This document shows positions 1-7,221 of a stretch of DNA of 11,914 bases, one piece after another. The position numbers and the translations under genes are program-made. Under the pieces are notes generated by a model. It did not search any database, was not told where the DNA came from, and was given only the letters and a program-made list of their open reading frames with translations. This stretch comes from Fibrobacteria bacterium GUT77 (GTDB taxonomy: Bacteria; Fibrobacterota; Chitinivibrionia; Chitinivibrionales; Chitinispirillaceae). The number at the start of each line of letters is the position of its first letter. The first letter of the stretch is position 1. Location of the stretch: NCBI GenBank assembly GCA_001462255.1, contig LIUJ01000269.1, positions 1 through 11,914 on the forward strand, written 5' to 3'.

Positions 1-696
1 AACCCAACACGAATAACCGCCTGCTTTTGTAACTGTAAAATTGTCTTTTAGAATGTGCTTTATCTGTTCCAAAAATTCGGGATACGGTAAATTGCCAAAG
101 TCGTTTTCTTCTTGGCTATACTGTTTCACAGTACTGTTATTTTCTAATTTTATGACAGAGGTTTTGTGCGTTGTTTCTCTGTCTTTCAGCGATTTTTGTA
201 TAAAATCAGCATACGGCGGAGACGTAACTGTAATCTGTACCTTTTCTTTCTTTACATATTTTAACATATTTCTGCAATCGTCGTTCACTATTTTATAAGA
301 TTTATCATTTTTAAAGAATCCCTGATTATCATCTAGCCATTTTTGGGCTATTTTTGAGAATTTGGGGTTTAATTCTATTCCAACGCAATGCCTATTTAAT
401 TGTTGTGCTGCAATCATTGTTGTACCTATGCCCAAAAACGGGTCAAAAACGACGTCATTTTCAGCGGAATACATTTTTATCAAACGTTCACACAGTTTCA
501 ACGGATAAACCGCTCCGTGTTCTAACTGGTATTGATTCCTCGGGGAAGATAGATCGTTCCAAACAGGATTTAATATATCTTCTTCTGTTACAACATTTTT
601 TGAGAGCAATGCCCATTCAGATGGGCTTAGTTCGTTAAACCCTATCTTTGCCTTTTTCTCTTCTTTTGATAGTTCTCTATTTGGTGTATTTTTCAT
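1..696 (-). CDS. DNA methyltransferase (N6-adenine/N4-cytosine type), 3' end cut by window edge
   Basis: Modification enzyme of a restriction-modification pair, expected to transfer a methyl group from S-adenosylmethionine to an exocyclic amino group of A or C. The visible 232 residues start at ATG 696 and are still open at base 1. Residues 55-77 look like motif X (ending in a KLCERLIKMYS stretch), residues 85-93 are DPFLGIGTT (SAM-binding motif I), GIELNP at 106-111 follows, and TSPPY at 158-162 is the catalytic motif IV. The TSPPY form is common in N4-cytosine enzymes, so m4C is the likelier product, but this is inference. The order X-I-IV is not the usual beta order (IV first). The ATG shares bases with the TGA of the upstream endonuclease gene, so the two are probably translationally coupled. 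The DNA is AT-rich, unlike the backbone. The C-terminal part, likely including the target-recognition region, lies outside the window. Confidence 0.9.
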   Translation of the reverse strand, partial: MKNTPNRELSKEEKKAKIGFNELSPSEWALLSKNVVTEEDILNPVWNDLSSPRNQYQLEHGAVYPLKLCERLIKMYSAENDVVFDPFLGIGTTMIAAQQLNRHCVGIELNPKFSKIAQKWLDDNQGFFKNDKSYKIVNDDCRNMLKYVKKEKVQITVTSPPYADFIQKSLKDRETTHKTSVIKLENNSTVKQYSQEENDFGNLPYPEFLEQIKHILKDNFTVTKAGGYSCWV

Positions 697-2498
697 AATA
701 GTGTTCCTTTGGTTAGCTTAAATACCTTTGGAAAAGCGGTATTTCCCTCAATAACATCTATTAGCGATTTCAACTCCTGATTAAAAATACCTATCGCCCA
801 TCGTTTTCTATCAACAATTCTAAGAATGAAATCAACCTTATCCGGACGCCAAGATGTGGCATCACCGCTATTAGTACCGAATGATACTCCAATAACTATA
901 TTTTTAAGTTGTTTGTTTCTATCTATAACTTGTGCTATTAACAATGTTTCCTTGAGTGCTTTTTTTAATTTGGGATTGGTTTTATATCTTAAAATCTTTT
1001 CTAAATCTTTTTCTATGCTTGATTTTGAAAACATTCCTTTATTTTCGCTCAGAACAACATCTATTTTTGAATTTGACGGAGGCAAAGCAATAATATCAGG
1101 ATATTCACGCGGTTGAGCTTTACCGAATTCAGGATTAGGTAATATGGCGTTTCCACCTTGTGCCCCAGGATAAGAAACGGAGACTATCTGAAACCCACTT
1201 GGAATAAGAACTTTATGTATTATCGTATACGTTACCTCATCCTCATCTACCTGATTAGCGATTTCGCTAATTGATGTTGGATCGTTATGATTCAAAAATC
1301 CAAAATATCTCGAAACCATCGGTAAAAAATCTTTATCTGTAGTGTTGATTAACTTCCTTTTGTCCCATTTTAAACATATCCCATTATGATTTAAATATAT
1401 TCCATCTAAAAAATATGCCAGTGTAGTTACGACTCTATTCTCTATGATTTCCGCCTTGTGCTTTTCCCAAATCGGCTGAAAATCTATTACATCCTTTAAA
1501 GATTTTGCTTTTCTAACTACTTTCTTCAACTCGTCGACCAACCAGTTAGGTAATCCACCTTTATCCTTATCAAGAGCGGCAATGAATTTTTTTTGCATGA
1601 TGTCAATAGTTGTTAATTCTTGCTTCATTAATTCACTACCACGAGGCCGAACAAGTGCGTAGATGCCAAAGACACGTCTTGTTTTTGAAAATAAAAAAGA
1701 AATAAAAGTCAGAATGCCTCTATCAGGATCCATTGCATGGCTAAAACGATTGATCTTGGCTGCAACAAAATCAGAATTCACAAAATAACGCAGTTTATTT
1801 AGGTTATTAGAACGACGTTTGCTCCAAGCGTCTAACAATTCCTTGGTTCCTGTTGCCATATCAACAAATTTACGGTATTGCTGATATGATTTTTCTTTCT
1901 TTAATTCAAATAAACTCTTAGAAAACCAGTCCGCATCGTTTTTTATAAACGAAGAAATTGCATTTTGCAAAGTAGCAGTAAGAATAGTAATATTCGGCGG
2001 GCAAGACGGATATTTAATATTCCGTTGTAGTGTATATGCGTTGTTTTTTTCCGTTGCCCATTTTGCAATAATATATCCTTCATAACCAACTTCATCAATG
2101 AATATTTTTGGCGTGGAAAATGGATTATATTTTGCTCCGCCAAACTCTTTTTCTGAATATTTTTCACCAGCTATTTTCACATAGTAAGATTCGGCTAGAT
2201 AGGCGGCAAGGGCTCCGTATGTGCGTTGCAATTCATGGTCTTCCGTTGTAACAGCTTCGGTAAATTCTATTATTGCCAACGAATATTCTTTGTTATTCGC
2301 AATCCCGGTAACGAGAATATCCGGCGTTATTAGCGTATGGATTGCCGCTATAGAGCCATAGTTAAAATCATCTGCATTTTTAGCCCGTTTAACCAAAATA
2401 ACATCCACGGTATTTTTATCAATAACTTTTTCAATTATCGGTTTAATGTAATTTTGGGCTTGTTCTAAGCACTCATAATAAATTCTGATTGTCTTCAT
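693..2498 (-). CDS. Probable type II restriction endonuclease, 601 aa, PD-(D/E)XK-like
   Basis: Not recognised by family; assigned as a restriction endonuclease from context and motifs. It lies directly upstream of a DNA methyltransferase and overlaps it by an ATGA stop/start, the arrangement of a restriction-modification operon. Near the C-terminus P467-D468, 16 residues, then E485-N486-K487 fits a PD-(D/E)XK nuclease site, followed by a lysine-rich predicted helix. A second, degenerate-looking site occurs near the N-terminus: P59-D60, 17 residues, then E78-F79-T80, with Q91-R92 in the next likely helix. The middle (about 190-350) is charged and helical-looking and could recognise DNA. No signal peptide or membrane segment is seen. 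The start at 2498 has AGGAAG about 7 bases upstream. Codon use is AT-rich compared with the genes to the right, which suggests acquisition by transfer. It could instead be a methyl-dependent or other defence nuclease. Confidence 0.7.
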   Translation of the reverse strand: MKTIRIYYECLEQAQNYIKPIIEKVIDKNTVDVILVKRAKNADDFNYGSIAAIHTLITPDILVTGIANNKEYSLAIIEFTEAVTTEDHELQRTYGALAAYLAESYYVKIAGEKYSEKEFGGAKYNPFSTPKIFIDEVGYEGYIIAKWATEKNNAYTLQRNIKYPSCPPNITILTATLQNAISSFIKNDADWFSKSLFELKKEKSYQQYRKFVDMATGTKELLDAWSKRRSNNLNKLRYFVNSDFVAAKINRFSHAMDPDRGILTFISFLFSKTRRVFGIYALVRPRGSELMKQELTTIDIMQKKFIAALDKDKGGLPNWLVDELKKVVRKAKSLKDVIDFQPIWEKHKAEIIENRVVTTLAYFLDGIYLNHNGICLKWDKRKLINTTDKDFLPMVSRYFGFLNHNDPTSISEIANQVDEDEVTYTIIHKVLIPSGFQIVSVSYPGAQGGNAILPNPEFGKAQPREYPDIIALPPSNSKIDVVLSENKGMFSKSSIEKDLEKILRYKTNPKLKKALKETLLIAQVIDRNKQLKNIVIGVSFGTNSGDATSWRPDKVDFILRIVDRKRWAIGIFNQELKSLIDVIEGNTAFPKVFKLTKGTLL

Positions 2499-2543
2499 AT
2501 AAAAACTTCCTACTCCGATTGATATTAATTATTACTAAAATAG

Positions 2544-3509
2544 TTAAACCACTACACCGCTCACCCCATCCAAAAATTCAACGCACTCCTCATGCCTCGG
2601 CTTCGACTTGAACGGATGAAGCTCCCACGTCTGCTCGGCCTCCATCGATTCCCCCGGTAAGAGCGTCTTATAGGGAGCGTGATACTCCAACTCCGTCAAC
2701 GCGTCATCCTTACGGTTAGTCGTCATATTGTAAAACTCCACAAGCGCCTGTTCGGGATGTATAAGCGTCGGAGCGTGCCTTTTGAAGCGGATTATCAACG
2801 CCTGGGACGACGCGAACGCCGCCATAAAACCCTTCCCGGCTTGGATAAACGCCTTGCCGCAACGCCGCTCCTTACCCTTAGACGGTTTTCGAGGCTCCGT
2901 CGTCAGGTAGCCGCCGTCATGCGAAAATACGCACGGTTCGTCGCTACCATCGCCGTTCGGGGCGTCGATACGAACTTTCCTCATGGACGACACGGGGGCG
3001 TAGCACATCGCGTAACCGTCTACCCGCGTGTTCAGCCACAAGTCCCACGAGACCGGTTTGTTTCGGATGTTTTCGGCGCGAACGTTGAAGAGCACTTTGT
3101 TGTCGTCCCTTATTTTGAGCGACTTGACGAGCCGCACCCCGCTAAACTCGCTCTCCGGCCCACGCGTCACCAACTCCGCGGCGTCATGCCGGAGCACCTC
3201 GCAGTAACCGTTATTTATGTACGGATCGGGGGGCCAAACCGCCCGCTCGCGGCGCTTCTTGGGGTTTTTGTCTTGGTGCGCCCACCACTCGCTTTGCGGA
3301 CCGAGCCAAACTATGTGCCCGTTGTATGGCTTCCAAACGGGGTTAGGGCCGAAGCTACGCGGGCGCGTCGGCGCTTCGTTCCACAGCGCGGGATCGGCCT
3401 TAAGAATATTGGGTTTACCGACGACGCGGAGCAACGCGACCATACCGCCCAGATCGGGTATAACGCCGACCTCTATTCGGCCGTTTGAGATTTTTATCAG
3501 TCTACTCAT
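2544..3509 (-). CDS. DUF4380-like protein (sugar-epimerase-type beta-sandwich), 321 aa
   Basis: Cytoplasmic-looking protein with no signal peptide or membrane segment. The N-terminal layout (strand, GRIEVGVIPDLGG at 10-22, then a cluster of aromatics NGHIVWLGP at 63-71 with W75 and W76) and the later WDLWLNTRVDG at 155-165 resemble DUF4380 proteins, which are related to the aldose-1-epimerase/galactose-mutarotase fold. No catalytic residues can be assigned, and a carbohydrate substrate is only a family-level guess. The gene starts 8 bases after the anti-sigma stop codon, with GGAAA just upstream, so it is probably the third gene of the sigma/anti-sigma operon. Its base composition matches the backbone, and the AT-rich cassette begins immediately after its stop codon. 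Confidence 0.65.
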   Translation of the reverse strand: MSRLIKISNGRIEVGVIPDLGGMVALLRVVGKPNILKADPALWNEAPTRPRSFGPNPVWKPYNGHIVWLGPQSEWWAHQDKNPKKRRERAVWPPDPYINNGYCEVLRHDAAELVTRGPESEFSGVRLVKSLKIRDDNKVLFNVRAENIRNKPVSWDLWLNTRVDGYAMCYAPVSSMRKVRIDAPNGDGSDEPCVFSHDGGYLTTEPRKPSKGKERRCGKAFIQAGKGFMAAFASSQALIIRFKRHAPTLIHPEQALVEFYNMTTNRKDDALTELEYHAPYKTLLPGESMEAEQTWELHPFKSKPRHEECVEFLDGVSGVVV

Positions 3510-3517
3510 AAAATCAG

Positions 3518-4090
3518 CTATTTCCCCGGCTCGTTCACCGACTCTTTCACCGTAACAACCCCTTCCAAATTCATATTGCCCCTTGTTTTTGAAAACGGGG
3601 CGTTTGTGTCCGAGGCGGATTTGTTGCTGTCAGACAACGCCAATTCCTCGTCGTTTACCGGAAGCGGGTAAGCCGCCGCCGGCGCGGCGCTGTCGCTCGG
3701 CGACGACGACGTCGCCTCTCCGCCGTATTTTGCCACCAATTTGTCGGCGACCATAGCGTGGTAGCGGAAGTATCCCCCTACGGCCACCATTACCAACATT
3801 ATGAATATCGGCAGGGCCGCGTATTTTTTTAGGAACAGCATCGGCATGAAAGCGGTCGACGCTTTGCGGGCGGCGGATCCCAAACGCAGAATTTCGGCGT
3901 CTACGACCGGGTTTGGGCGCTCGCTTAGGATGTCTACCGTGTAGAGTTCGGCGCGCTCGCGTTGATAAGCCTCCGTTTCGCGGCGGCACTCCTCACAGAC
4001 TGCGACGTGAGACTCATACTCACGCGCCTCAACAGGACTCAGTTCGCCTGAGACGTACAACAGACCGCTTTCCTCAAATTTGTTGCACAT
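3518..4090 (-). CDS. Zinc-finger anti-sigma factor, single-pass membrane protein, 190 aa
   Basis: Predicted to hold the partner ECF sigma factor inactive at the inner membrane until a signal arrives. The N-terminal cytoplasmic domain has the zinc anti-sigma (ZAS) pattern: C2, 25 residues, then H28-x3-C32-x2-C35, with the typical GELSP at 15-19. One hydrophobic segment lies at about 91-108 (AALPIFIMLVMVAVGGY). The remaining 80 or so residues would be periplasmic and are rich in Ser, Ala, Pro and Asp, without a recognised sensor domain. The start codon overlaps the end of the sigma gene by 17 bp, as expected for a co-translated sigma/anti-sigma pair. The signal and any regulatory protease cannot be read from the sequence. 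Confidence 0.88.
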   Translation of the reverse strand: MCNKFEESGLLYVSGELSPVEAREYESHVAVCEECRRETEAYQRERAELYTVDILSERPNPVVDAEILRLGSAARKASTAFMPMLFLKKYAALPIFIMLVMVAVGGYFRYHAMVADKLVAKYGGEATSSSPSDSAAPAAAYPLPVNDEELALSDSNKSASDTNAPFSKTRGNMNLEGVVTVKESVNEPGK

Positions 4091-4655
4091 TATCGATCCC
4101 CCTCTTCTTTAGTTCTTTTCGCATGTTTATCAGCGCCAGACGCATACGCCCCAGCGCCGTGTTTATGGGGCATCCCATCATTTCGGCGATTTCCTTAAAG
4201 GGCACGCCGCCGAGTTCTCTAAGCATAAAAACCTCCCGTTGCGACGGCTCAAGCCGTTGCACCGCCTCGCCCACCAACTTGCGGAGCCGCTTGTTCGACA
4301 AGCTGTCCTCCGGCGTTTCGAGCTTACTCCCGACCGATCCGTCCGTATCGTCGACATGGTCGGCCTCGACTTTCGCGTGGCGATAGTAGTCTATCGTCCG
4401 CTTGTGGGCTATCCCGAATAGCCAACTTAAAAAGCTCCGGGAACGGTCAAACTGTCCGACATTGCGTATAGCAGCCAAAAACGTCTCCTGCAGCATATCC
4501 TCGGCAACCTCGCGATCGCCGGTCATACGCAACAAAAAACCGAATACGCGGCCGCTATACCTCCCGTAAAGCTCGGAGAACCCCTTTGGGTCGCCGCCAA
4601 GCCACTTGTCGAACAACTGACCGTCGTCAGTTACCTGCTGTGTCTGCTGTTCCAT
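4074..4655 (-). CDS. RNA polymerase ECF-type sigma-70 factor, 193 aa
   Basis: Directs RNA polymerase to a small regulon, probably in response to a signal sensed through the neighbouring anti-sigma factor. Region 2 spans about 25-93: the helix around EDMLQETFL (52-60) and the FLSWLFGIAHKRTIDYYR segment (75-92) match the ECF region 2 core used for core binding and -10 recognition. A linker rich in Asp and Ser (97-120) separates it from region 4 at about 125-185, with the LEPSQREVFMLRELGG (135-150), PFKEIAEMMGCP (152-163) and NTALGRMRLAL (165-175) elements of the helix-turn-helix. Length is normal for the family. There is no region 1.1 or 3. It heads the run sigma, anti-sigma, DUF4380-like gene; a possible promoter lies about 60 bp upstream. 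Confidence 0.95.
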   Translation of the reverse strand: MEQQTQQVTDDGQLFDKWLGGDPKGFSELYGRYSGRVFGFLLRMTGDREVAEDMLQETFLAAIRNVGQFDRSRSFLSWLFGIAHKRTIDYYRHAKVEADHVDDTDGSVGSKLETPEDSLSNKRLRKLVGEAVQRLEPSQREVFMLRELGGVPFKEIAEMMGCPINTALGRMRLALINMRKELKKRGIDNVQQI

Positions 4656-4712
4656 AGCCCCTTGCCGTGTTCCATGAGTGATTACGCCCTACCGGACGCA
4701 ATTATTGTGACG

Positions 4713-4741
4713 ATTATAATATAGATTAAAATAATTTTTTG
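4713..4741 (-). promoter_or_regulatory. Possible promoter of the sigma/anti-sigma operon
   Basis: On the minus strand a perfect TATAAT occupies 4718-4713, inside a short AT-rich stretch about 60 bp before the sigma start. The -35 position with a 17-bp spacer (4741-4736) reads CAAAAA, which is a poor match, so the call rests mainly on the -10 box. No ECF-type autoregulatory motif (GGAACTT-like) was found in the 130-bp gap. Confidence 0.4.
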
Positions 4742-4785
4742 TAGGGGGGTAAATGCAAGAGGGTCGTAAAAAATCGGTTAACGGG

Positions 4786-5586
4786 TTACAACAGTACGTT
4801 CACCAATATCAAATTACTGACCAAAACCATGACCATAGCCGCCACGACGGCCTTTTTAGTATACGACCCGACGCCAACCGCGCCCCCCTTGGCGTGGAAG
4901 CCGTAATAGCAACCTGAAAGCGATATTACCATACCGAACACAAAAGACTTCGCCATACATATCTCAATGTCTTGGATCTTAAAGAGCAGGCGCACGCCCT
5001 TGTAGAAGGCGGCGAAGCTAAGGCCGAGGAAGGTCTCCGCTATCACCTGGGCGCTGACTATGGCCAACGCCACGGCAAAGACCGTCAGCACCGGCACCAT
5101 AACGCAGGAGGCCGCCAAACGCGGGGTCAGCAGGTAGGTATACGGGTTGAGCGAAAGGCAGACCATGGCGTCGATCTGCTCGGTAACCTTCATGGTACCC
5201 AGCTCCGCGGCCAGCTTCGCGCCGATGCGCCCGGTAATCACAAGGGCGGTCAGTACCGGCCCAAGCTCCGTAAAAACGGCCTTGCCGACACCCGCCCCAA
5301 GGTACGTAAGGGGCACCGCGTCGCCGAAGATATACTGCACCTGCCACGCGCTCACCGCGCCCACAAAGACGGAGGTGAGTAGCACGATGGGGATAGACTG
5401 CACCCCCAAAATCATCATCTGCTCCATAAGCAGATGCGGCCGCATTACGGAGGACGGCAACGCCCTAAGCATCTTAAGGTAAAAGATAAATATCGCCCCC
5501 ACCAGCTCAACGGCCTGTCGGGCGGAGGCGCCGAAAGATGTCGCCATACGGTCAAAAAAGTTTTCTTTTGGCCTTCGCTTAGGCAT
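4786..5586 (-). CDS. mlaE: MlaE-family ABC permease (phospholipid/lipid asymmetry transporter), 266 aa
   Basis: Inner-membrane permease of an Mla-type ABC transporter that moves phospholipids or related hydrophobic molecules between inner membrane and periplasm. The family signature is clear: TELGPVLTALVITGRIGAKLAAELGTMKVTEQIDAM, covering about 105-140, with several hydrophobic segments before and after (roughly 27-40, 58-80, 160-185, 212-226, 246-264). Length is typical. The usual partners, the MlaF ATPase and the MCE protein MlaD, are not next to it: the next gene downstream on the same strand is the sigma factor, 130 bp away, and the upstream neighbour is divergent. So the partner genes are presumably elsewhere. 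GGGG lies 6 bases before the ATG as a ribosome binding site. Confidence 0.93.
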   Translation of the reverse strand: MPKRRPKENFFDRMATSFGASARQAVELVGAIFIFYLKMLRALPSSVMRPHLLMEQMMILGVQSIPIVLLTSVFVGAVSAWQVQYIFGDAVPLTYLGAGVGKAVFTELGPVLTALVITGRIGAKLAAELGTMKVTEQIDAMVCLSLNPYTYLLTPRLAASCVMVPVLTVFAVALAIVSAQVIAETFLGLSFAAFYKGVRLLFKIQDIEICMAKSFVFGMVISLSGCYYGFHAKGGAVGVGSYTKKAVVAAMVMVLVSNLILVNVLL

Positions 5587-5610
5587 CTATACCCCAAATG
5601 TCCGTTAATT

Positions 5611-5640
5611 TTCACTAATACATATATATATGAATATAAT
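5611..5640 (+). promoter_or_regulatory. Possible promoter of the cyclo-ligase/DUF2953/trkA operon
   Basis: In the AT-rich 89-bp gap between two divergent genes, TATAAT stands at 5635-5640 with TTCACT at 5611-5616 (18-bp spacer, four of six matches to TTGACA). The -10 box is 35 bp before the start codon at 5676. The same gap must also drive the divergent mlaE gene, but no convincing minus-strand box pair was found. Confidence 0.45.
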
Positions 5641-5675
5641 ATTTGGCCCTCCGGCGTAATGTATATTGTTAAACG

Positions 5676-6302
5676 ATGAACTCCGTAACCGAATTAAAGC
5701 GAGCGTTCCGCGACCGCTACACCGGTATCCGCAAGGCCGTTGACCCCGCCGACGCCAAGCTAAAGAGCTTGCGCGTCGCCGCCAACGTCTTCTCGTTCTT
5801 GCGGTCGCGCGGTTCCGAACTCGTTTTGGTCTACCACAAGATAGGCGCCGAGGCGGACGCCGCCCCGCTCATGGATATGATCCTCAAATCCGGCCTCGGC
5901 GTCGCCCTACCCTACTGCCGCGAGGATAGGAGGATGGGGATCGGACGGGTACTCAACCCGCGCCTCGACCTCACGGAGGGCGCCTACGGCACCATGGAAC
6001 CGGCGGACAAGCTCAAGGACAACATCCGCCCCGACCAACTCTCCGCCGTCGTCTGCCCCGGCGTGGCCTTCGACGCAAACCGCGCCAGGCTCGGCCGCGG
6101 CGCCGGATACTACGACCGTTTCCTCCAAGAGCTCACCGGCAAAACCGTGATTATAGGCTACGCCTTCGACTGCCAAATAAGCCCGGAACCGCTACCTCGC
6201 GAAAGCCACGACGTCACAATGGACGCGGTAATCGCCGAAACGCTGACGTTCCCCGCAGGATGTTGCCCGGCAATAAACTCGCCGGAGGAGGACGCGGACT
6301 GA
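5676..6302 (+). CDS. fau: 5-formyltetrahydrofolate cyclo-ligase, 208 aa
   Basis: Converts 5-formyltetrahydrofolate to 5,10-methenyltetrahydrofolate using ATP (EC 6.3.3.2), recycling a storage or inhibitory folate into one-carbon metabolism in the cytoplasm. Family marks are present: a basic N-terminal helix (KRAFRDRY, 8-15), the nucleotide-binding loop RLGRGAGYYDR at 138-148 preceded by VVCPGVAFD at 125-133, and the C-terminal HDVTMDAVIAE at 178-188. The length is typical of the family, with a short acidic tail. It is the first gene on the plus strand after the divergent mlaE, and the next gene starts 3 bases after its stop codon. Confidence 0.93.
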   Translation: MNSVTELKRAFRDRYTGIRKAVDPADAKLKSLRVAANVFSFLRSRGSELVLVYHKIGAEADAAPLMDMILKSGLGVALPYCREDRRMGIGRVLNPRLDLTEGAYGTMEPADKLKDNIRPDQLSAVVCPGVAFDANRARLGRGAGYYDRFLQELTGKTVIIGYAFDCQISPEPLPRESHDVTMDAVIAETLTFPAGCCPAINSPEEDAD

Positions 6303-6305
6303 ACC

Positions 6306-7199
6306 ATGATTACAACCATACTGTGGATAACGCTCATAGCCTCGATCATACTGCTGATCGCCGTCGCCTCCCCGATACGCCTATCGTGCAAAGTCGCGTA
6401 TGGAAAAAACGGGCGCGACGCGGATTTTTACGCAGTGGCCCACTATCCGCACCCGCGAATCCTCAGGGCCGAATACTCGGCGGCGAACGGGCTCAAATTT
6501 TTCATTCTTGGATTCGAAAAAGGCGACGGCGACCGCAACGCCAATAACGACGATACTCGTAACAACGATATTGACAATACGGACGACATCAACGGCACGG
6601 ACGGTATTAACGCCGAAAACACCGATACCGAAGATGTCAACGCAAAAGACATCAATAATACGGACGTTATCAACGCGAAAAACACCGATACCGAAGATGT
6701 CAATACCAACGATATCAATAATACGAAAAGTATAAATACGGAAACTGAAAATGTCAACCATGAAAAATCCCGCGACACAAAAGAGAAAAGGCGTTCCATA
6801 TCGTCAAAAATAAGGTCAGGAATCAACGGCGTAAAGCGTCACAATCTCTACAAAATACTTCGCAACAAGCCGCTACGAAAAAAACTGTCGCGTTGGATAA
6901 AGCGCTCATTGGTCCGCGCGGTACGTATCGTATCCGTCGAAACGTTAAAATTGCGCATGCGGATAGGCCTGCGAGACCCGGCGACGCTCGGCAAAATATA
7001 CGGATGGTTTTTAGCGACGCAATCGGCGCTGTCGTTACGCGATTACCGTATCGACCTCTCCGTAGACCCCGTATTCACGGAGGATTGCCTACATATAGAT
7101 TCGGAGCTGAAAATCAAAACGACGCCGTCGATAATACTATGGCAACTCGCAATAATAGCCGTTACGTTTCCTTATTGGAAGGTACGCAAAGAGCTGTAA
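6306..7199 (+). CDS. DUF2953-like membrane protein with an Asn/Asp-rich repeat insert, 297 aa
   Basis: Function unknown. An N-terminal hydrophobic segment (about 3-23) probably anchors it in the membrane. The C-terminal third has the look of DUF2953: LRMRIGLRDPATLGKIYGWF (216-235), then DLSVDPVF (250-257) and a closing hydrophobic stretch at 275-290. Between the two lies a low-complexity stretch at about 74-152, rich in Asn, Asp, Thr and Ile, with two 21-residue repeats, followed by a very basic stretch at about 155-205 with many Lys and Arg. The start is 3 bases after the cyclo-ligase stop codon, with GGAGGAGG at 6284-6291, inside the preceding gene. Family assignment is by pattern only. The insert is unusual and may be a flexible linker. 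Confidence 0.6.
   Translation: MITTILWITLIASIILLIAVASPIRLSCKVAYGKNGRDADFYAVAHYPHPRILRAEYSAANGLKFFILGFEKGDGDRNANNDDTRNNDIDNTDDINGTDGINAENTDTEDVNAKDINNTDVINAKNTDTEDVNTNDINNTKSINTETENVNHEKSRDTKEKRRSISSKIRSGINGVKRHNLYKILRNKPLRKKLSRWIKRSLVRAVRIVSVETLKLRMRIGLRDPATLGKIYGWFLATQSALSLRDYRIDLSVDPVFTEDCLHIDSELKIKTTPSIILWQLAIIAVTFPYWKVRKEL
6618..6743 (+). repeat. Two tandem 63-bp repeats inside the DUF2953-like gene
   Basis: Two units, 6618-6680 and 6681-6743, keep the reading frame (21 codons each). Their first 23 bases are identical, starting AACACCGATACC, and a later ATCAATAATACG block is also shared; the rest has diverged. Related but more degenerate Asn/Asp/Thr/Ile codon runs extend on the left to about 6540. 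The units encode NTDTEDVN...DINNT, giving an acidic, polar low-complexity segment. Confidence 0.85.
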
Positions 7200-7221
7200 A
7201 CAACCGTTTTTCGGAGGCCCC

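Noticed and set aside
354..638. Plus-strand open frames at 41-298 and 354-638.
   Set aside because: The minus strand here reads as a continuous methyltransferase with motifs I and IV, so these are antisense shadows.
2679..3488. Long plus-strand open frame of 269 codons antisense to the DUF4380-like gene.
   Set aside because: It is Arg/Val-rich with no recognisable domain, while the minus-strand frame has family patterns and operon spacing; long antisense frames are common in GC-rich codons.
4770..4785. T-rich stretch after the mlaE stop codon as a terminator.
   Set aside because: No stable stem precedes the T run on the minus strand; only 3-bp pairings were found.
5621..5632. 12-bp palindrome CATATATATATG between mlaE and the cyclo-ligase gene.
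   Set aside because: A simple TA run is palindromic by nature and there is no second copy, so an operator cannot be supported.
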